DNA of 64,000 nucleotides from Clostridium sp. AM49-4BH (GTDB lineage Bacteria; Bacillota; Clostridia; Lachnospirales; Lachnospiraceae). The translations under genes were made by a program, and so were the position numbers. The DNA lies in the NCBI RefSeq assembly GCF_003478335.1, contig NZ_QUFB01000001.1, positions 107,097-171,096 of the forward strand, in the 5' to 3' direction. Positions 30,925-42,228 of this stretch are shown in pieces. Below the pieces are notes generated by a model. The model was not told the DNA's origin. It made no database searches and saw nothing but the letters and a program-made list of their open reading frames with translations. Each line of letters begins with the position of its first letter. The first letter of the stretch is position 1.

Positions 30925-31938
30925 TCACACAGCACCTTTATACATTCGAATTTCAAATACGGCACCGCCATCTTTCTTATGATTGTAGGCTCGGATCGTG
31001 CCATTTTGTGCAATAATGATACGTTTTGCCAAAGCAAGTCCGATGCCAACACTGTCTGTATCGGCATTTTGTCCGCGGTAAAATCGTTCAAAAATGTGCG
31101 GAAGATCCTGTTTGGTAAAGCCACTTCCGCTGTCGGTGATCTTTATCAAAAGATAGAGCGGATTGTCTTTCGTTACAATATGGATATGTCCACCTGACGG
31201 TGTATGTTCCATGCAGTTTTTCAAAATATTGCTGACAGCCTCTGTCATCCAGCTTATATCACCACGATGCTGTAAATCCGGCTGTATCTGCACTTCCAGT
31301 GTGATGTCACGAATATCCAAAGCAATCTCTAACGGCGTTACCGCTGCCTTGATCAAATCCTCGATCTGGTATGGGATTTGCTGTAACTGTACGGTTCCGG
31401 CATCTAGTTTTGCTAACCGAAGCAGTGCGTACACCATCCAGTCAATACGTCCGGTAAGTTTCATCAGATCTTGCACATACTGCAGACGTTTCTTTTCGGA
31501 AAGATGTTCTTCCTGCAATAAATTCAATAGTAAAGAGATGGAGGTCAAAGGAGTTTTCATCTGATGGGAAATATCTGCCATAGAATCTGCCAAAAATACT
31601 TTCTCTTTTTGAAGAATAGACTGTTGTTCTAACATACGCTGCACCATTTTATCAATACTCGTTGCCAATACGGCAAATTCGCCTTCACAGCAATGCTCCA
31701 TGATCTGCAGTTCTTCGCCGTGTAAGATCCGATCGATCTGTTCTGCCAGAGAAGCCATTTTACGGTATTTAACAACGCTGTAGCTGATATACAGACAAAA
31801 AATGACGCCGCAAAATATCAGTAAATAGACAGCAGCGATCGTACCGCACTGCATATACATTCCGATAATTGCAGCGACAAATAGAATGGTCAACAGGATC
31901 AATTCTACTCGAAATTCCGTATTTCTTAAAAAACGCAA
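30925..31938 (-). CDS. Sensor histidine kinase, small intramembrane-sensing type
   Basis: The 337-residue kinase has two closely spaced N-terminal membrane segments (ELILLTILFVAAIIGMYM and IAAVYLLIFCGVIFCLY) with almost no external loop. A linker and the His box MADISHQMKTPLTSI follow, then an N-box NILKNCMEHT, and DSGSGFTKQDL and GIGLALAKRI. Lack of a sensory loop is typical of kinases that read the state of a neighbouring ABC transporter. The transporter genes start 118 bp downstream, and the response regulator lies 15 bp upstream. Confidence 0.92.
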   Translation of the reverse strand: MRFLRNTEFRVELILLTILFVAAIIGMYMQCGTIAAVYLLIFCGVIFCLYISYSVVKYRKMASLAEQIDRILHGEELQIMEHCCEGEFAVLATSIDKMVQRMLEQQSILQKEKVFLADSMADISHQMKTPLTSISLLLNLLQEEHLSEKKRLQYVQDLMKLTGRIDWMVYALLRLAKLDAGTVQLQQIPYQIEDLIKAAVTPLEIALDIRDITLEVQIQPDLQHRGDISWMTEAVSNILKNCMEHTPSGGHIHIVTKDNPLYLLIKITDSGSGFTKQDLPHIFERFYRGQNADTDSVGIGLALAKRIIIAQNGTIRAYNHKKDGGAVFEIRMYKGAV

Positions 31939-31952
31939 ATCTCCTGTCCTCC

Positions 31953-32630
31953 TTACTCAGCACGATATCCCAGTCCTCGTACTGTTTTTATAATGATTGG
32001 ATTGGCGGCATCGGTTTCGATCTTTTCCCGCAGACGTTTGATATAAACGGTCAACGTATTGTCGTTTACAAACTCTCCTGCCACATCCCAAATCTCTTCC
32101 AAAAGCTGATTCCTGGATAATACGTTGCCCTTGTGATTGGCAAAAACGAGTAACAGGCGGTATTCTAACGCCGACAAAAACAATTCCTGTCCCTCTTTGC
32201 GGACAGTACCACCGGCAGTATCTATTGTAACGTCTCCCAATTCAATAATGTTGTGTGCTTTCCCGCATCTGCGCAATACACTGCGTATGCGGGATACCAG
32301 TTCTCTCGGACGGAAAGGTTTTCCAATATAATCATCCGCACCGAGATCTAACCCGGTGACAACACTGTATTCATCTCCGGAAGCGGTTAAAAAGATAACA
32401 GGAAGATCGTATTTTGCTTTGATCTCAGCACAGGCCGAAAATCCGTTGCCCTCTGCCAGTGATACGTCCAAGAGAACCAAGGCGGTCTCTCGTTCATGCT
32501 CTTCTAAAAAAGCAATGGCATCGGTCTGACCGGCAGTATTTGAGACAAAAAAGCCTTCCAGTTTAAGAAATTCAGTCAATGTTTTTACAATAGTGGGATC
32601 ATCTTCCACCAATAAAATCCGGGAATTCAC
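31953..32630 (-). CDS. DNA-binding response regulator, OmpR family
   Basis: The receiver domain has EDD near the start, the phospho-acceptor in VLLDVSLAEG, LTASG and IGKPFRPREL; the C-terminal winged helix ends TLTVYIKRLREKIE and TVRGLGYR. The start is taken as GTG 32630 (VNSRILLVEDD), six bases after GAGG. An ATG two codons earlier touches the RBS, and the frame stays open upstream into the nfo gene. It partners the kinase just downstream and probably controls the ABC operon. Confidence 0.92.
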   Translation of the reverse strand: MNSRILLVEDDPTIVKTLTEFLKLEGFFVSNTAGQTDAIAFLEEHERETALVLLDVSLAEGNGFSACAEIKAKYDLPVIFLTASGDEYSVVTGLDLGADDYIGKPFRPRELVSRIRSVLRRCGKAHNIIELGDVTIDTAGGTVRKEGQELFLSALEYRLLLVFANHKGNVLSRNQLLEEIWDVAGEFVNDNTLTVYIKRLREKIETDAANPIIIKTVRGLGYRAE

Positions 32631-32685
32631 ACGCATCCTCATTTCTGCACAGTCCGCCTGTGCCCTGTTGTTATATGTCCAACGT

Positions 32686-33567
32686 TTACGAGATTGGTTC
32701 CCGCAGCCAGGCAATCTCCTCTTTATAAGGGGCTGCGCTCTTCTTTTTAGTGCCTTCACCGTCGATCACGCGCCAAGGTGTTTCAAGGATTTTCGGAATT
32801 TGAGCAAAACGTTCATCATGTACCAAGCGATGCAGCGTATCGTAACCAATCTCGCCTTCGCCAATGTTGGCGTGGCGATCCTTATGAGCACCCAGTGGAT
32901 TTTTGCTGTCGTTAATATGGAATACAGCGATCTGGTCTAACCCGATAACTTCATCAAATTTTGCAAAAACACCGTCATAATCACCGACCAGGTCATATCC
33001 GGCATCATTGACATGACACGTATCAAAACATACCCGCAGACGGTCTTTTTTGTGTACACCGTCATAAATCTGCTTAATCTCTTCAAAGGTTTTGCCAAGT
33101 TCACTTCCCTTGCCGGCCATTGTTTCCAGTGCGATATAGACATCATCGTCATTATCATCTAACACCATATTTAAGCCGCAGATGATCTGTTTGATCCCGA
33201 CCTCTTCACCGGCTTTTACATGGGAACCCGGATGTAAAACCAGAATATGACTTCCCATTGCAGCTGTTCTCGTGATCTCTTTGGCTAAAAATTCCGTTGC
33301 AAGCTCAAATATCTCCGGTTTCACCGTGTTGGCAAGATTAATGATATACGGTGCATGTACAATGATCTGTTCGATCCCATGCTCTTTCGCATAGGCCCAT
33401 CCAGCTTCGATATTTAGTTCAGAAACATCTTTTCGTCTTGTGTTTTGCGGTGCACCGGTATATAGCATTAATACATTCGCACCATAACTTGCTGCTTCCT
33501 TTACGGAGGCTAAAAACATCTCTTTTCCAGCCATTCCCACATGGGAACCAATTTTAATTTCCTTCAA
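32686..33567 (-). CDS. nfo: Endonuclease IV (apurinic/apyrimidinic)
   Basis: This enzyme cleaves 5' of abasic sites in base-excision repair. The TIM-barrel metal ligands are visible in [60 protein letters not shown] and ILETP. TTG at 33567 is the best-spaced start after GGAGAG (giving [11 protein letters not shown], the family start); an ATG at 33579 overlaps the RBS. Length is about 293. It is 38 bp after the preceding small gene. Confidence 0.94.
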   Translation of the reverse strand: MKEIKIGSHVGMAGKEMFLASVKEAASYGANVLMLYTGAPQNTRRKDVSELNIEAGWAYAKEHGIEQIIVHAPYIINLANTVKPEIFELATEFLAKEITRTAAMGSHILVLHPGSHVKAGEEVGIKQIICGLNMVLDDNDDDVYIALETMAGKGSELGKTFEEIKQIYDGVHKKDRLRVCFDTCHVNDAGYDLVGDYDGVFAKFDEVIGLDQIAVFHINDSKNPLGAHKDRHANIGEGEIGYDTLHRLVHDERFAQIPKILETPWRVIDGEGTKKKSAAPYKEEIAWLREPIS

Positions 33568-33605
33568 TGTTCTCTCCATTTCTTACAATTGCCTACATAA
33601 TGATA

Positions 33606-33899
33606 TTAGTGATGTTTTGAAACCTTTTTTTCAATTGTTAATACATCGCCCTCTGGCTTATAAACAATCTTGACATAGGTGGACACCTGATCACATCCGG
33701 CTTTTATGGCAATTTTCTGACAGCCTGCTACGATTTCCATCAACTGATCGTAATCACCTTCGATCGTTGTCTCAAAGGGACCTACGGATGTAGAAAGTCC
33801 AAAACTTTTAATATATGCGATCACCTCATCAACAATACGGATCACTTCTTCATCTTCCGTTACATTCGGTAATACCTGAATTGCTACACTTGCATTCAT
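33606..33899 (-). CDS. Thiamine-binding-like protein, MTH1187/YkoF family
   Basis: The 97-residue protein has the ferredoxin-like MTH1187 pattern: VAIQVLPN, then EEVIRIVDEVIAYIKSFGL, GPFETTIEGDYDQLMEIV and a final strand. Relatives bind thiamine or a similar ligand and are often dimers or tetramers. It starts at ATG 33899 after AATGGAGGA; a longer frame to 33983 lacks an RBS. It heads the nfo block. Confidence 0.85.
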   Translation of the reverse strand: MNASVAIQVLPNVTEDEEVIRIVDEVIAYIKSFGLSTSVGPFETTIEGDYDQLMEIVAGCQKIAIKAGCDQVSTYVKIVYKPEGDVLTIEKKVSKHH

Positions 33900-34006
33900 G
33901 AAAAATCCTCCATTTCTGATTAAAATTCCGACCCCCATTATACCTATTTCCCCGAAAACCGTCAACAATAAGCAGGAAACCATCCCTCCGTTATTCTGTA
34001 TAGTTC

Positions 34007-34032
34007 AAGCTTCGGATACGCGAAGTTTGAGT
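34007..34032. other. Imperfect inverted repeat in the LysR upstream region
   Basis: TCAAGCTTCG and CGAAGTTTGA (one mismatch) flank a 6-bp centre, about 20 bp upstream of the LysR -35 element. It might be an operator; no T-tract follows. Confidence 0.4.
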
Positions 34033-34050
34033 GCATAAATTGACATAAAT

Positions 34051-34079
34051 TTGCCATACTTTCCATCTTATGGTATATT
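34051..34079 (+). promoter_or_regulatory. Predicted promoter of the LysR gene at 34.2 kb
   Basis: TTGCCA (34051-34056), 17-bp spacer, TATATT (34074-34079). The ATG at 34166 is about 80 nt downstream of the start point. Confidence 0.5.
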
Positions 34080-34165
34080 GGCAACATTGTATTTATTGTA
34101 AAGTGCCTGGCAGTATGTGACTGTTACAGCACACCTTTAATTGATGCAAAGGAATGAGGAAGATT

Positions 34166-35050
34166 ATGGAATTATTTCAATTGAAGTACTTTTTGGCCGT
34201 TGCCAAATACGAACATGTAACGAAAGCTGCAGAGAGTTTACACATTGCACAACCTGCTGTTTCACAGGCGATACGGCACTTGGAAGAGGAATTTGATACA
34301 CCTTTATTCGATCGTGAGAACCGTCATATTACATTAAACGCAACCGGTAAAATGCTACAGAAACGTTTGACACCGATCATGGCCGCATTAGATGCTATTC
34401 CCGATGAGATCAAAGAGGCAGCGCAGCAAAATCAGCCGGTCATCCACCTGAATCTGCGCTCTGCCTCTTCGGTTATCACTAATTGCATTATTGCTTACCG
34501 GGAAATCCACCCGGAAGTCAAATTCCGCTTATCCCAAAAACCAGATGATCCCGTTGCTGATTACTTTATTTCAGCGACCGGCTTAGATACGGAATTAAAA
34601 CCTTCCCAGCGGGTGTTGTTTACGGAAGAATTTTATCTGGCAGTACCAACTTCATCGGAACTGTCCCACAAACATTCCATACGATTGCAGGACACTGCCA
34701 CAGAATCATATGTCAGCTTGGAAAAAACGCGCCCGGTTCGTCAGATCTGTGACGAATTTTGTGCGGCTGCTGAGTTTAAGCCGAACATCGTCTATGAAAG
34801 CGACAGCCCGGAGACAGTGCGCAATCTGATTGCAGCCGGTCTGGGGATCGGCTTTTGGCCACAGTACTCTTGGGAATCTTCATTCTCGAAGCATGTAAAA
34901 CTACTTCCGATCGAAAGCCCGGTCTGCAGACGCCAGATCATCGTTACTGTTCCGGAATCCAAACAACATAATCGCACGATCATGGAATTTCATGATTTTT
35001 TGTGTGGCTGGATCAAGGAAAACATTTTATTTCCTAAAATCACCTCGTAG
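34166..35050 (+). CDS. LysR-type transcriptional regulator
   Basis: The 294-residue protein starts at ATG 34166 after GAGGAAGATT. It has the LysR helix-turn-helix (YFLAVAKYEHVTKAAESLHI AQPAVSQAIRHLEEE) and a periplasmic-binding-like effector domain (about 90-290). The target is unknown. It is the only plus-strand gene between 17 and 49 kb and converges on atpC with 28 bp between stops; no clear terminator was seen in that gap. Confidence 0.92.
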   Translation: MELFQLKYFLAVAKYEHVTKAAESLHIAQPAVSQAIRHLEEEFDTPLFDRENRHITLNATGKMLQKRLTPIMAALDAIPDEIKEAAQQNQPVIHLNLRSASSVITNCIIAYREIHPEVKFRLSQKPDDPVADYFISATGLDTELKPSQRVLFTEEFYLAVPTSSELSHKHSIRLQDTATESYVSLEKTRPVRQICDEFCAAAEFKPNIVYESDSPETVRNLIAAGLGIGFWPQYSWESSFSKHVKLLPIESPVCRRQIIVTVPESKQHNRTIMEFHDFLCGWIKENILFPKITS

Positions 35051-35078
35051 TTGTTTTCGCTGTCTAATTGATATTTGA

Positions 35079-35495
35079 TCAAATCCGCATATCATCTTTA
35101 CTGCTATAGCGAAGTCTTGACATAGCGCGTGCTAAGGAAGCTTTGGACATATGATATTCCCGAATACTTTGTTCCTGTCTCAACTGCTCTTTTGCACGCT
35201 CTTTTGCTTCTTTGGCACGACGTACATCGATCTCGTCCGGATGCTCTGCGGTATCCACTAATACACTGACACGATTGTTGATCACCTGTGCAAAGCCACT
35301 GCCGACCACGCCGGTGATCCACGCTCCGTCGTCTGTCTGAATACGTAATTCTCCAACATTAACGGCAAACACCATATTTTCGTGATGCGCCTGAATACCT
35401 TTTTCGCCATCCTCCAACGGCAATATAACCTGTCTGCAATACCCCTCAAAGAAGACACGGTCACATGCTGTCACATTTAATAAAAAGGTGTTCAT
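35079..35495 (-). CDS. atpC: ATP synthase F1 epsilon subunit
   Basis: Epsilon is part of the central stalk and limits wasteful ATP hydrolysis. The 138-residue protein has the N-terminal beta-sandwich (VILPLEDGEKGIQAHHENM, then GELRI) and the C-terminal helical pair (DVRRAKEAKERAKEQL and ASLARAMSRLRYS), the last with the usual ALARALxRL-like form. It is the last gene of the operon, 31 bp after atpD. Confidence 0.94.
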   Translation of the reverse strand: MNTFLLNVTACDRVFFEGYCRQVILPLEDGEKGIQAHHENMVFAVNVGELRIQTDDGAWITGVVGSGFAQVINNRVSVLVDTAEHPDEIDVRRAKEAKERAKEQLRQEQSIREYHMSKASLARAMSRLRYSSKDDMRI

Positions 35496-35525
35496 TGTCC
35501 ACCTTCCTTTCCTACAGGCATTTTA

Positions 35526-36965
<1,440 letters not shown>

Positions 36966-36998
36966 TCATGTGTGCTTAAGACATAAAGTCATAGACAC

Positions 36999-37889
36999 CT
37001 ATTTGTGTTTGCGTTTTTGTGCTTTTGCGCCGCTGATGACTTCTGTGATCTCTTGTGTGATCGCCGCCTGCCGCACGCGATTATACTCGATGGAAAGCTG
37101 CGCTAATATCTGTTTCGCACTATCCGTTGCCGACTGCATTGCCATCATGCGGGAATTGTGTTCGCTCGCATAAGATTCTACCAATGCACCATAAATAAAT
37201 CCATTGATGTAATTCGGAACCAAACGCTCTAAGATCGTATCCCAAGAGGGGTCTGCCTTAAGCTCTTCCTGATATACATCAATTGGCATATGAACTTCAA
37301 ATTCCTCTTTCGATAACGGTAAAAGCTTACGCATTTCCGCCACTGTCGTCATCGAATTTTCCATGCAGGTGTATATGATATACACTTCGTCAAGTTCACC
37401 ATGTCGATATCGTTCTAAAATATCATCAGTGATCATTCTTGCACGATGCAGGCTTGGGCTTTGTACAGTATACTTAAAGTGCTTATGCACATGAAGCCCC
37501 TCTCTTGCAAAATATTGACGACCAAGCTCTCCAAGTACGAACAAACTGTTTTGTCCACCATCTTCGAACAGGGAATGTGCCATCTTGATCACATTGTGAT
37601 TATATGCACCGGCAAGTCCTTTGTCGGCGGTAACTACAATGTAACCGGTCTTTTTTTCTTCTGTCGGGATCTGACTGGTATCCTTAAAATAAATACTGTC
37701 CAGATCCGGGATATGACGCAGGATACGACGAAACGCCTGCTGCAATGAATAAAAATATGGTTCAGTGTCAGCTAGTTTCTTCTTGGCTTTCTGTAACTTG
37801 GTTGACGAAATCATATACATCGCATTGGTGATCTTCATCGTATCTTTTATGCTTTTCATGCGTTTTTGTATTTCCTTCGTATTCGCCAT
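36999..37889 (-). CDS. atpG: ATP synthase F1 gamma subunit
   Basis: Gamma is the rotating shaft. The 296-residue protein has the N-terminal helix (IQKRMKSIKDTMKITNAMYMIS), VVTADKGLAGAYNHNV and the C-terminal helix with RMMAMQSATDSAKQIL ending RQAAITQEITEVISGA, all family landmarks. Start at ATG 37889 after AGAAACGAGGAGT. Confidence 0.96.
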   Translation of the reverse strand: MANTKEIQKRMKSIKDTMKITNAMYMISSTKLQKAKKKLADTEPYFYSLQQAFRRILRHIPDLDSIYFKDTSQIPTEEKKTGYIVVTADKGLAGAYNHNVIKMAHSLFEDGGQNSLFVLGELGRQYFAREGLHVHKHFKYTVQSPSLHRARMITDDILERYRHGELDEVYIIYTCMENSMTTVAEMRKLLPLSKEEFEVHMPIDVYQEELKADPSWDTILERLVPNYINGFIYGALVESYASEHNSRMMAMQSATDSAKQILAQLSIEYNRVRQAAITQEITEVISGAKAQKRKHK

Positions 37890-37929
37890 AATACTCCTCG
37901 TTTCTGCACACGCATTTGCGCATCAATTA

Positions 37930-39435
37930 TTAATTCTGTTCCAAATATTTCTTGGCACCGGCTACGATGGATTCTTTCAATTCATCCGTCAGATCCTTAT
38001 CGTTATCGATGCGTTTCATGATCTCCGGATAATTACTATGGAAATAATCTAACAAGCCAAGCTGTGTTTCCTTGATCTGCTCCTTTGGAATCGGAATAAA
38101 CAATCTGGAAGTTGCTGCTACCAAAGTGACTACCTGTTCAGCCAAAGACATTGGATGTCCTAAAGGCTGCTTTAATAATTCCATCAGTCCATTACCATAA
38201 GCAAGTTGTTCCTTCGTTTCTTCATCCAGATCCGAACTAAACTGCGTAAACACTTCCATCTCACGGAACTGTGCCAGATCAATACGAACGGTACCGGATG
38301 CTTTTTTCATTGCTTTCGTCTGTGCCGCACCACCAACACGGGATACGCTAAGACCTACATTGACAGCAGGTCGCATTCCGGCAAAGAATAAATCGCTCTC
38401 TAAGAATATCTGACCGTCTGTGATGGAAATTACATTTGTCGGTATGTAGGCAGACACATCTCCTGCCTGCGTTTCAATGATCGGAAGTGCCGTAATGGAA
38501 CCACCGCCTAACTCATCGCTTAACCGGCTGGAACGCTCCAGCAAACGGGAATGCAAATAAAATACATCACCAGGATATGCCTCACGACCCGGAGAACGCT
38601 CTAATAACAGAGATAAGGCACGATAGGCAACTGCATGTTTAGAAAGATCGTCATAAACGATCAAAACATCTTTTCCTTCATACATGAAATATTCTGCCAA
38701 AGCAGTTCCGGAATATGGTGCAATATATTCCAATGATGCTGATTCACTTGCGGTAGCCGTTACGACAATGGAATAATCCAACGCATCATTTTTTTCTAAA
38801 GTATTCACTAACTTTGCTACGGTAGATGCTTTCTGACCGATTGCAACATAGATACAAATAACATCTTTGCCTTTCTGGTTCAAAATAGCGTCCATCGCAA
38901 TTGAGGTCTTACCGGTCTGTCTGTCACCAATGATCAACTCACGTTGACCGCGGCCGATCGGAAACATAGAATCAATAGACAAGATTCCGGTTTCCAGCGG
39001 AACGGAAACGGATTTACGATCCACGATTCCCGGTGCATCACATTCGATCGGGCGATAGTCATCGGCTTCAATGTCGCCCTTGCCATCAATTGGAGCACCC
39101 AGTGCATTGACAACGCGTCCTAAATAATGTTCTCCAACCGGAATACCGGCACGTTTCTTGGTACGAGTTACTTTCATTCCTTCGCGAATGCCGGTGTCTT
39201 TACCTAAGATAATGCAGCCGATCTCCGTCTGTTTAATATCCTGTACCATTCCCTTTACACCGTTTTCAAAAATCACGATCTCGCCATACATCGCATGTTC
39301 CATACCATAGATGGTTGCAATTCCGTCACCAACCCAGATTACGGTACCTACTTCATGCTCTCTGCTTTCTATTTCGTAATTTTCAATCTCGCTTCTTAAA
39401 ATAGATATAATATTTTCTGAGCTGATTGTACTCAC
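37930..39435 (-). CDS. atpA: ATP synthase F1 alpha subunit
   Basis: Alpha holds the non-catalytic nucleotide sites. P-loop [15 protein letters not shown], then [25 protein letters not shown] and the arginine-finger segment [18 protein letters not shown] are visible. The 501 residues match the family. It starts 4 bp after the atpH stop. Confidence 0.97.
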   Translation of the reverse strand: MSTISSENIISILRSEIENYEIESREHEVGTVIWVGDGIATIYGMEHAMYGEIVIFENGVKGMVQDIKQTEIGCIILGKDTGIREGMKVTRTKKRAGIPVGEHYLGRVVNALGAPIDGKGDIEADDYRPIECDAPGIVDRKSVSVPLETGILSIDSMFPIGRGQRELIIGDRQTGKTSIAMDAILNQKGKDVICIYVAIGQKASTVAKLVNTLEKNDALDYSIVVTATASESASLEYIAPYSGTALAEYFMYEGKDVLIVYDDLSKHAVAYRALSLLLERSPGREAYPGDVFYLHSRLLERSSRLSDELGGGSITALPIIETQAGDVSAYIPTNVISITDGQIFLESDLFFAGMRPAVNVGLSVSRVGGAAQTKAMKKASGTVRIDLAQFREMEVFTQFSSDLDEETKEQLAYGNGLMELLKQPLGHPMSLAEQVVTLVAATSRLFIPIPKEQIKETQLGLLDYFHSNYPEIMKRIDNDKDLTDELKESIVAGAKKYLEQN

Positions 39436-39439
39436 ATCA

Positions 39440-39943
39440 TCATCTCCTAGTCAATTTTTGTTTTAAGCCGTTTACACTGCCTAAAATGCTTTGATCGATC
39501 TCCAAATCACCGATCCGGATCACGAATCCACCGATCAAACTGTGATCTTCTTCCAGCGTTAGCTGTAATTGTTGACAGCCAAGCTTTTTACAAAGTCCCT
39601 GTTCGATATTTCTAAGCTGTGCTTTCGTCGGTTCTGTCATATAATAAAGTGTTCCGACCAAAATACCCTGACTTTCTCTGCGCCACATCTCATATGCCGA
39701 GAATATGTCAGGAAGAATCTCTGCTTCGTTGTAATCACAAACCTTCTTAAGAAAAGAATGCATTTCCTGAGGAAACAGTTTATCAATGATCCGATGCTTT
39801 TGAGCACGGGTCACGATCGGACTGTTCAACACTTTACGCAATTCTTCCGACTGTAAGTAAAGCTGCTTAGCGGTTTCAACAGCATCTTCTGAAATTCCAA
39901 GTTCAAACAGAACTTTTCCATAATTAATTGCCGTCTGCTTCAT
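39440..39943 (-). CDS. atpH: ATP synthase delta subunit
   Basis: Delta joins F1 to the peripheral stalk. The 167-residue protein has the helical N-domain ([16 protein letters not shown]) and the C-terminal signature [19 protein letters not shown]. It is short and poorly conserved as usual. Its start overlaps the end of atpF by 20 bp. Confidence 0.93.
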   Translation of the reverse strand: MKQTAINYGKVLFELGISEDAVETAKQLYLQSEELRKVLNSPIVTRAQKHRIIDKLFPQEMHSFLKKVCDYNEAEILPDIFSAYEMWRRESQGILVGTLYYMTEPTKAQLRNIEQGLCKKLGCQQLQLTLEEDHSLIGGFVIRIGDLEIDQSILGSVNGLKQKLTRR

Positions 39944-40421
39944 GAGATTCCCCTATTCCAGCAATATACTGATCGTAGATAGAGCGATCCACACTGGAGT
40001 CCGCCTGCTCTTTCAGAATCTTACCAGCCGCAGCCATGGCGACACCGGCAATCTGTTTTTGCATGGCTTCCATCGCCTGCTCGCGCTCGTTTTCTACATC
40101 CTGTTTTGCTTTTTCCAATATACGATTTGCCTGCCGCTCTGCTTTCTGAACACGTTCCTCATACTCCTTACCGGCACGTGTTCGGGATTCTTCTACTATC
40201 TGTTTGGATTCCTCTTTGGCATTTTCGAGCAGACCATCATATCGCTGTTTTAACTGCATAGCTTCGTCTTCCTTGCTCTGTGCAGTAGCAAACTGCTTGT
40301 CGATCATCTCTTTGCGTGCTGCCAATACATTTTGGATCGGTCCGATCAAAAAATGTCTCATGGCAACATACAAAACGACCAAATTTAACAAGGTAAAGAT
40401 AAATCCATCAAAACGTAACAT
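39924..40421 (-). CDS. atpF: ATP synthase F0 b subunit
   Basis: The 165-residue protein has one N-terminal membrane segment (FIFTLLNLVVLYVAMRHFLIG) and a long charged helix (about 35-160) rich in Glu, Lys and Gln, forming the peripheral stalk. ATG at 40421 lies 28 bp after atpE. Overlap with atpH fits translational coupling. Confidence 0.93.
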   Translation of the reverse strand: MLRFDGFIFTLLNLVVLYVAMRHFLIGPIQNVLAARKEMIDKQFATAQSKEDEAMQLKQRYDGLLENAKEESKQIVEESRTRAGKEYEERVQKAERQANRILEKAKQDVENEREQAMEAMQKQIAGVAMAAAGKILKEQADSSVDRSIYDQYIAGIGESHEADGN

Positions 40422-40448
40422 GTTGTATCGCCAGCCTTTCTGTCTGTA

Positions 40449-40673
40449 TTAATGAAGCATCAATATGATCAGTAAGGCAATAACGAAACCATAGATAGCA
40501 GTTGCCTCGGCTAATGCACAACCAAGCACTAAGTTGACTTTGATCTTTGGTTCTGCTTCCGGCTGTCTTGCGATTGCATCCACTGCTTTGGATGTAGCTA
40601 AACCAATACCAATACCTGCTCCGATACCTGTTAAAACTGCAATACCTGCTCCAATAGCGATTAACTGTGTCAT
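40449..40673 (-). CDS. atpE: ATP synthase F0 c subunit
   Basis: The 74-residue ring subunit has two membrane helices around the loop ARQPEAEPKIK. The ion-binding Glu is in CALAEATAIYG. The residues that complete the Na+ site in Ilyobacter-type c subunits are replaced (Gln by Ile in GAGIGIG, Ser by Ala after the Glu), so H+ coupling is predicted. RBS AGAAAAGAGGT precedes the ATG. Confidence 0.95.
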   Translation of the reverse strand: MTQLIAIGAGIAVLTGIGAGIGIGLATSKAVDAIARQPEAEPKIKVNLVLGCALAEATAIYGFVIALLIILMLH

Positions 40674-40746
40674 AATTTACCTCTTTTCTGCGCTGCCTGT
40701 ATGTAATCAATAGCTTGCTGCGCACAGCGCCCGCCTTGCAAGCTTT

Positions 40747-40783
40747 CTTAATACTTAAACTCTTAATACTTAAACTCTTAATC
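40747..40783 (-). repeat. 15-bp tandem repeat at the end of atpB
   Basis: Two exact copies of AGTTTAAGTATTAAG (minus strand) plus six bases of a third; the atpB stop lies in the last partial copy. It is AT-rich spacer DNA before atpE. Confidence 0.8.
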
Positions 40784-41521
40784 CATCTCCACTGCTTCAC
40801 CAATATATAAAGCAGTCAAAAATACAAATACAAATGCTTGGATCAGTCCGTCAAAAATATCAAAATAAACACTAAAGACGGCTGGTAAAACTGCCGGAAC
40901 GACAATTTTTAACAACTCCATAACAACATAGGAACCAAGTACATTACCAAACAATCGCATACACAGCGACAACGGTCTGGTAAACACTTCCAAAAGATTG
41001 ATCGGTGCTACGATCCATATTGGTTCCAAGAAACCTTTCAACCAGCCTTTGGTCCCTTTTTGGCGGATTCCTGCTACTTCTACCAGAACAATGCTCATAA
41101 CGGCCATTGCAGCGGTAACACCCATATCTTTTGTAGGTGGCTTGAATCCGATCAGCCCAATCAGGTTGGCTACTGCGATATACAGCAACACGCTCAGCAA
41201 ATACGGTAGATATTTTAATCCGTTTGCTCCGAGCAGTTCACCAAAAAAGCTCTCTGCCATCTGGTATCCCGATTCCAAAGCAAGCTGTACCCTGCCAGGA
41301 TTATCAATGGATAAGTTTCTTGTCAGTAAAATGGAGAGGAGAATCAATAACGCCATAATGATCCATGTTACGACGACTGATTCCGGAACTTTGATGCCGC
41401 CAAAAGCGGGAATTGTGAATACTGTATTGCAGTTTAATTCTTCCATCAGCTCCTTTGTTAATGCCTCCGTAATACTCACTTCCTTTCCATGGCTTTTTGC
41501 CATGTCTCCCATTATATGCAT
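40778..41521 (-). CDS. atpB: ATP synthase F0 a subunit
   Basis: Subunit a forms the ion half-channels. The 247-residue protein has about five to six membrane segments; the essential Arg is in FTRPLSLCMRLFGNVLGSYVV. The C-terminal helix is FDGLIQAFVFVFLTALYIGEAVE. Start is uncertain between ATG 41521, 41512 and 41503; AGAAATGGA lies upstream. It is the first gene of the operon, and no atpI precedes it. Confidence 0.94.
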   Translation of the reverse strand: MHIMGDMAKSHGKEVSITEALTKELMEELNCNTVFTIPAFGGIKVPESVVVTWIIMALLILLSILLTRNLSIDNPGRVQLALESGYQMAESFFGELLGANGLKYLPYLLSVLLYIAVANLIGLIGFKPPTKDMGVTAAMAVMSIVLVEVAGIRQKGTKGWLKGFLEPIWIVAPINLLEVFTRPLSLCMRLFGNVLGSYVVMELLKIVVPAVLPAVFSVYFDIFDGLIQAFVFVFLTALYIGEAVEMD

Positions 41522-41612
41522 TCCATTTCTGATGTCTAATAACTTCTGATTATTTTATCATTCGCATTTTTTATAAATACCATAAAGCCTTATTTTATAA
41601 GTCTTTAGAACC

Positions 41613-41653
41613 AAAAAGAACCAATCCCGGTAAAACCCGGATTGGTTCTTTTT
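41613..41653. terminator. Strong bidirectional-looking terminator between the phosphatase gene and atpB
   Basis: AAAAAGAACCAATCC and GGATTGGTTCTTTTT form a long stem. It ends the histidine phosphatase transcript on the minus strand just before the atp operon leader (41522-41612), where no convincing promoter could be fixed. Confidence 0.85.
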
Positions 41654-41676
41654 GTCATTAACAGTGAATCAAAAGT

Positions 41677-42225
41677 TTAGCATAACTTCATTAATTTGCA
41701 GTTAGGGATGCCGGCTTTCCAAAAATCCTGAAGTGGAATATGTTTCACCTGACAAAGAATGCTGGAATTCATAGCACCATGTCCAACGATTAATATGTTT
41801 TTTCCCTCTTTGAGCTGCGGATATACAATTTCGCTTAAAAATTGACCGGTTCTCTCCCAAAGTTCCTGCATACTCTCTGCACCGTCTCGGGCAATATACT
41901 GCTCAGGATGCCGAAACAACATGCCGACCGGACAGTCTGGAATATCTTCACAATTCGCAGTTCCCTCATATATTCCAAAGCCCATCTCGATCAATCGGTC
42001 GTCATATAATATCGGAATATTTCGCCCCTGTAAAACAAGCTCTGCTGTCTCTCGTGCACGAATCAATGGGGAACAGTAACAAATGTCAATAGGAATATTG
42101 AGGTAATCTTCCCTTGCCTGCTTTGCCATCTGTCGTCCCTCTTCATTCAAAGGAATGTCCGTACGCCCCTGCAGTTTGTGCTGTATATTCCAATCTGTTT
42201 TGCCATGTCGCATAATATATAACAT
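41677..42225 (-). CDS. Histidine phosphatase family protein
   Basis: The 182-residue protein begins LYIMRHGKTDWN, with the catalytic RHG, and contains YCSPLIRARETAELVL, EMGFGIYEG (acid) and ILIVGHGAMNSSIL with the second His, all hallmarks of the branch-1 family. Cytosolic; substrate unknown (relatives act on phosphoglycerate, cobalamin intermediates or nucleotides). It starts 3 bp after the preceding stop, so it is cotranscribed with the GH26-like gene. Confidence 0.92.
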   Translation of the reverse strand: MLYIMRHGKTDWNIQHKLQGRTDIPLNEEGRQMAKQAREDYLNIPIDICYCSPLIRARETAELVLQGRNIPILYDDRLIEMGFGIYEGTANCEDIPDCPVGMLFRHPEQYIARDGAESMQELWERTGQFLSEIVYPQLKEGKNILIVGHGAMNSSILCQVKHIPLQDFWKAGIPNCKLMKLC

Positions 42226-42228
42226 AAC

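Noticed and set aside
40449..40673. Na+-coupled ATP synthase
   Set aside because: The c subunit lacks the Gln and Ser that complete the Na+ site in Ilyobacter-type rings.
40408..40803. Alternative minus-strand frame across atpE
   Set aside because: It overlaps atpE in another frame, contains the 15-bp tandem repeat, and has no RBS or recognised family.
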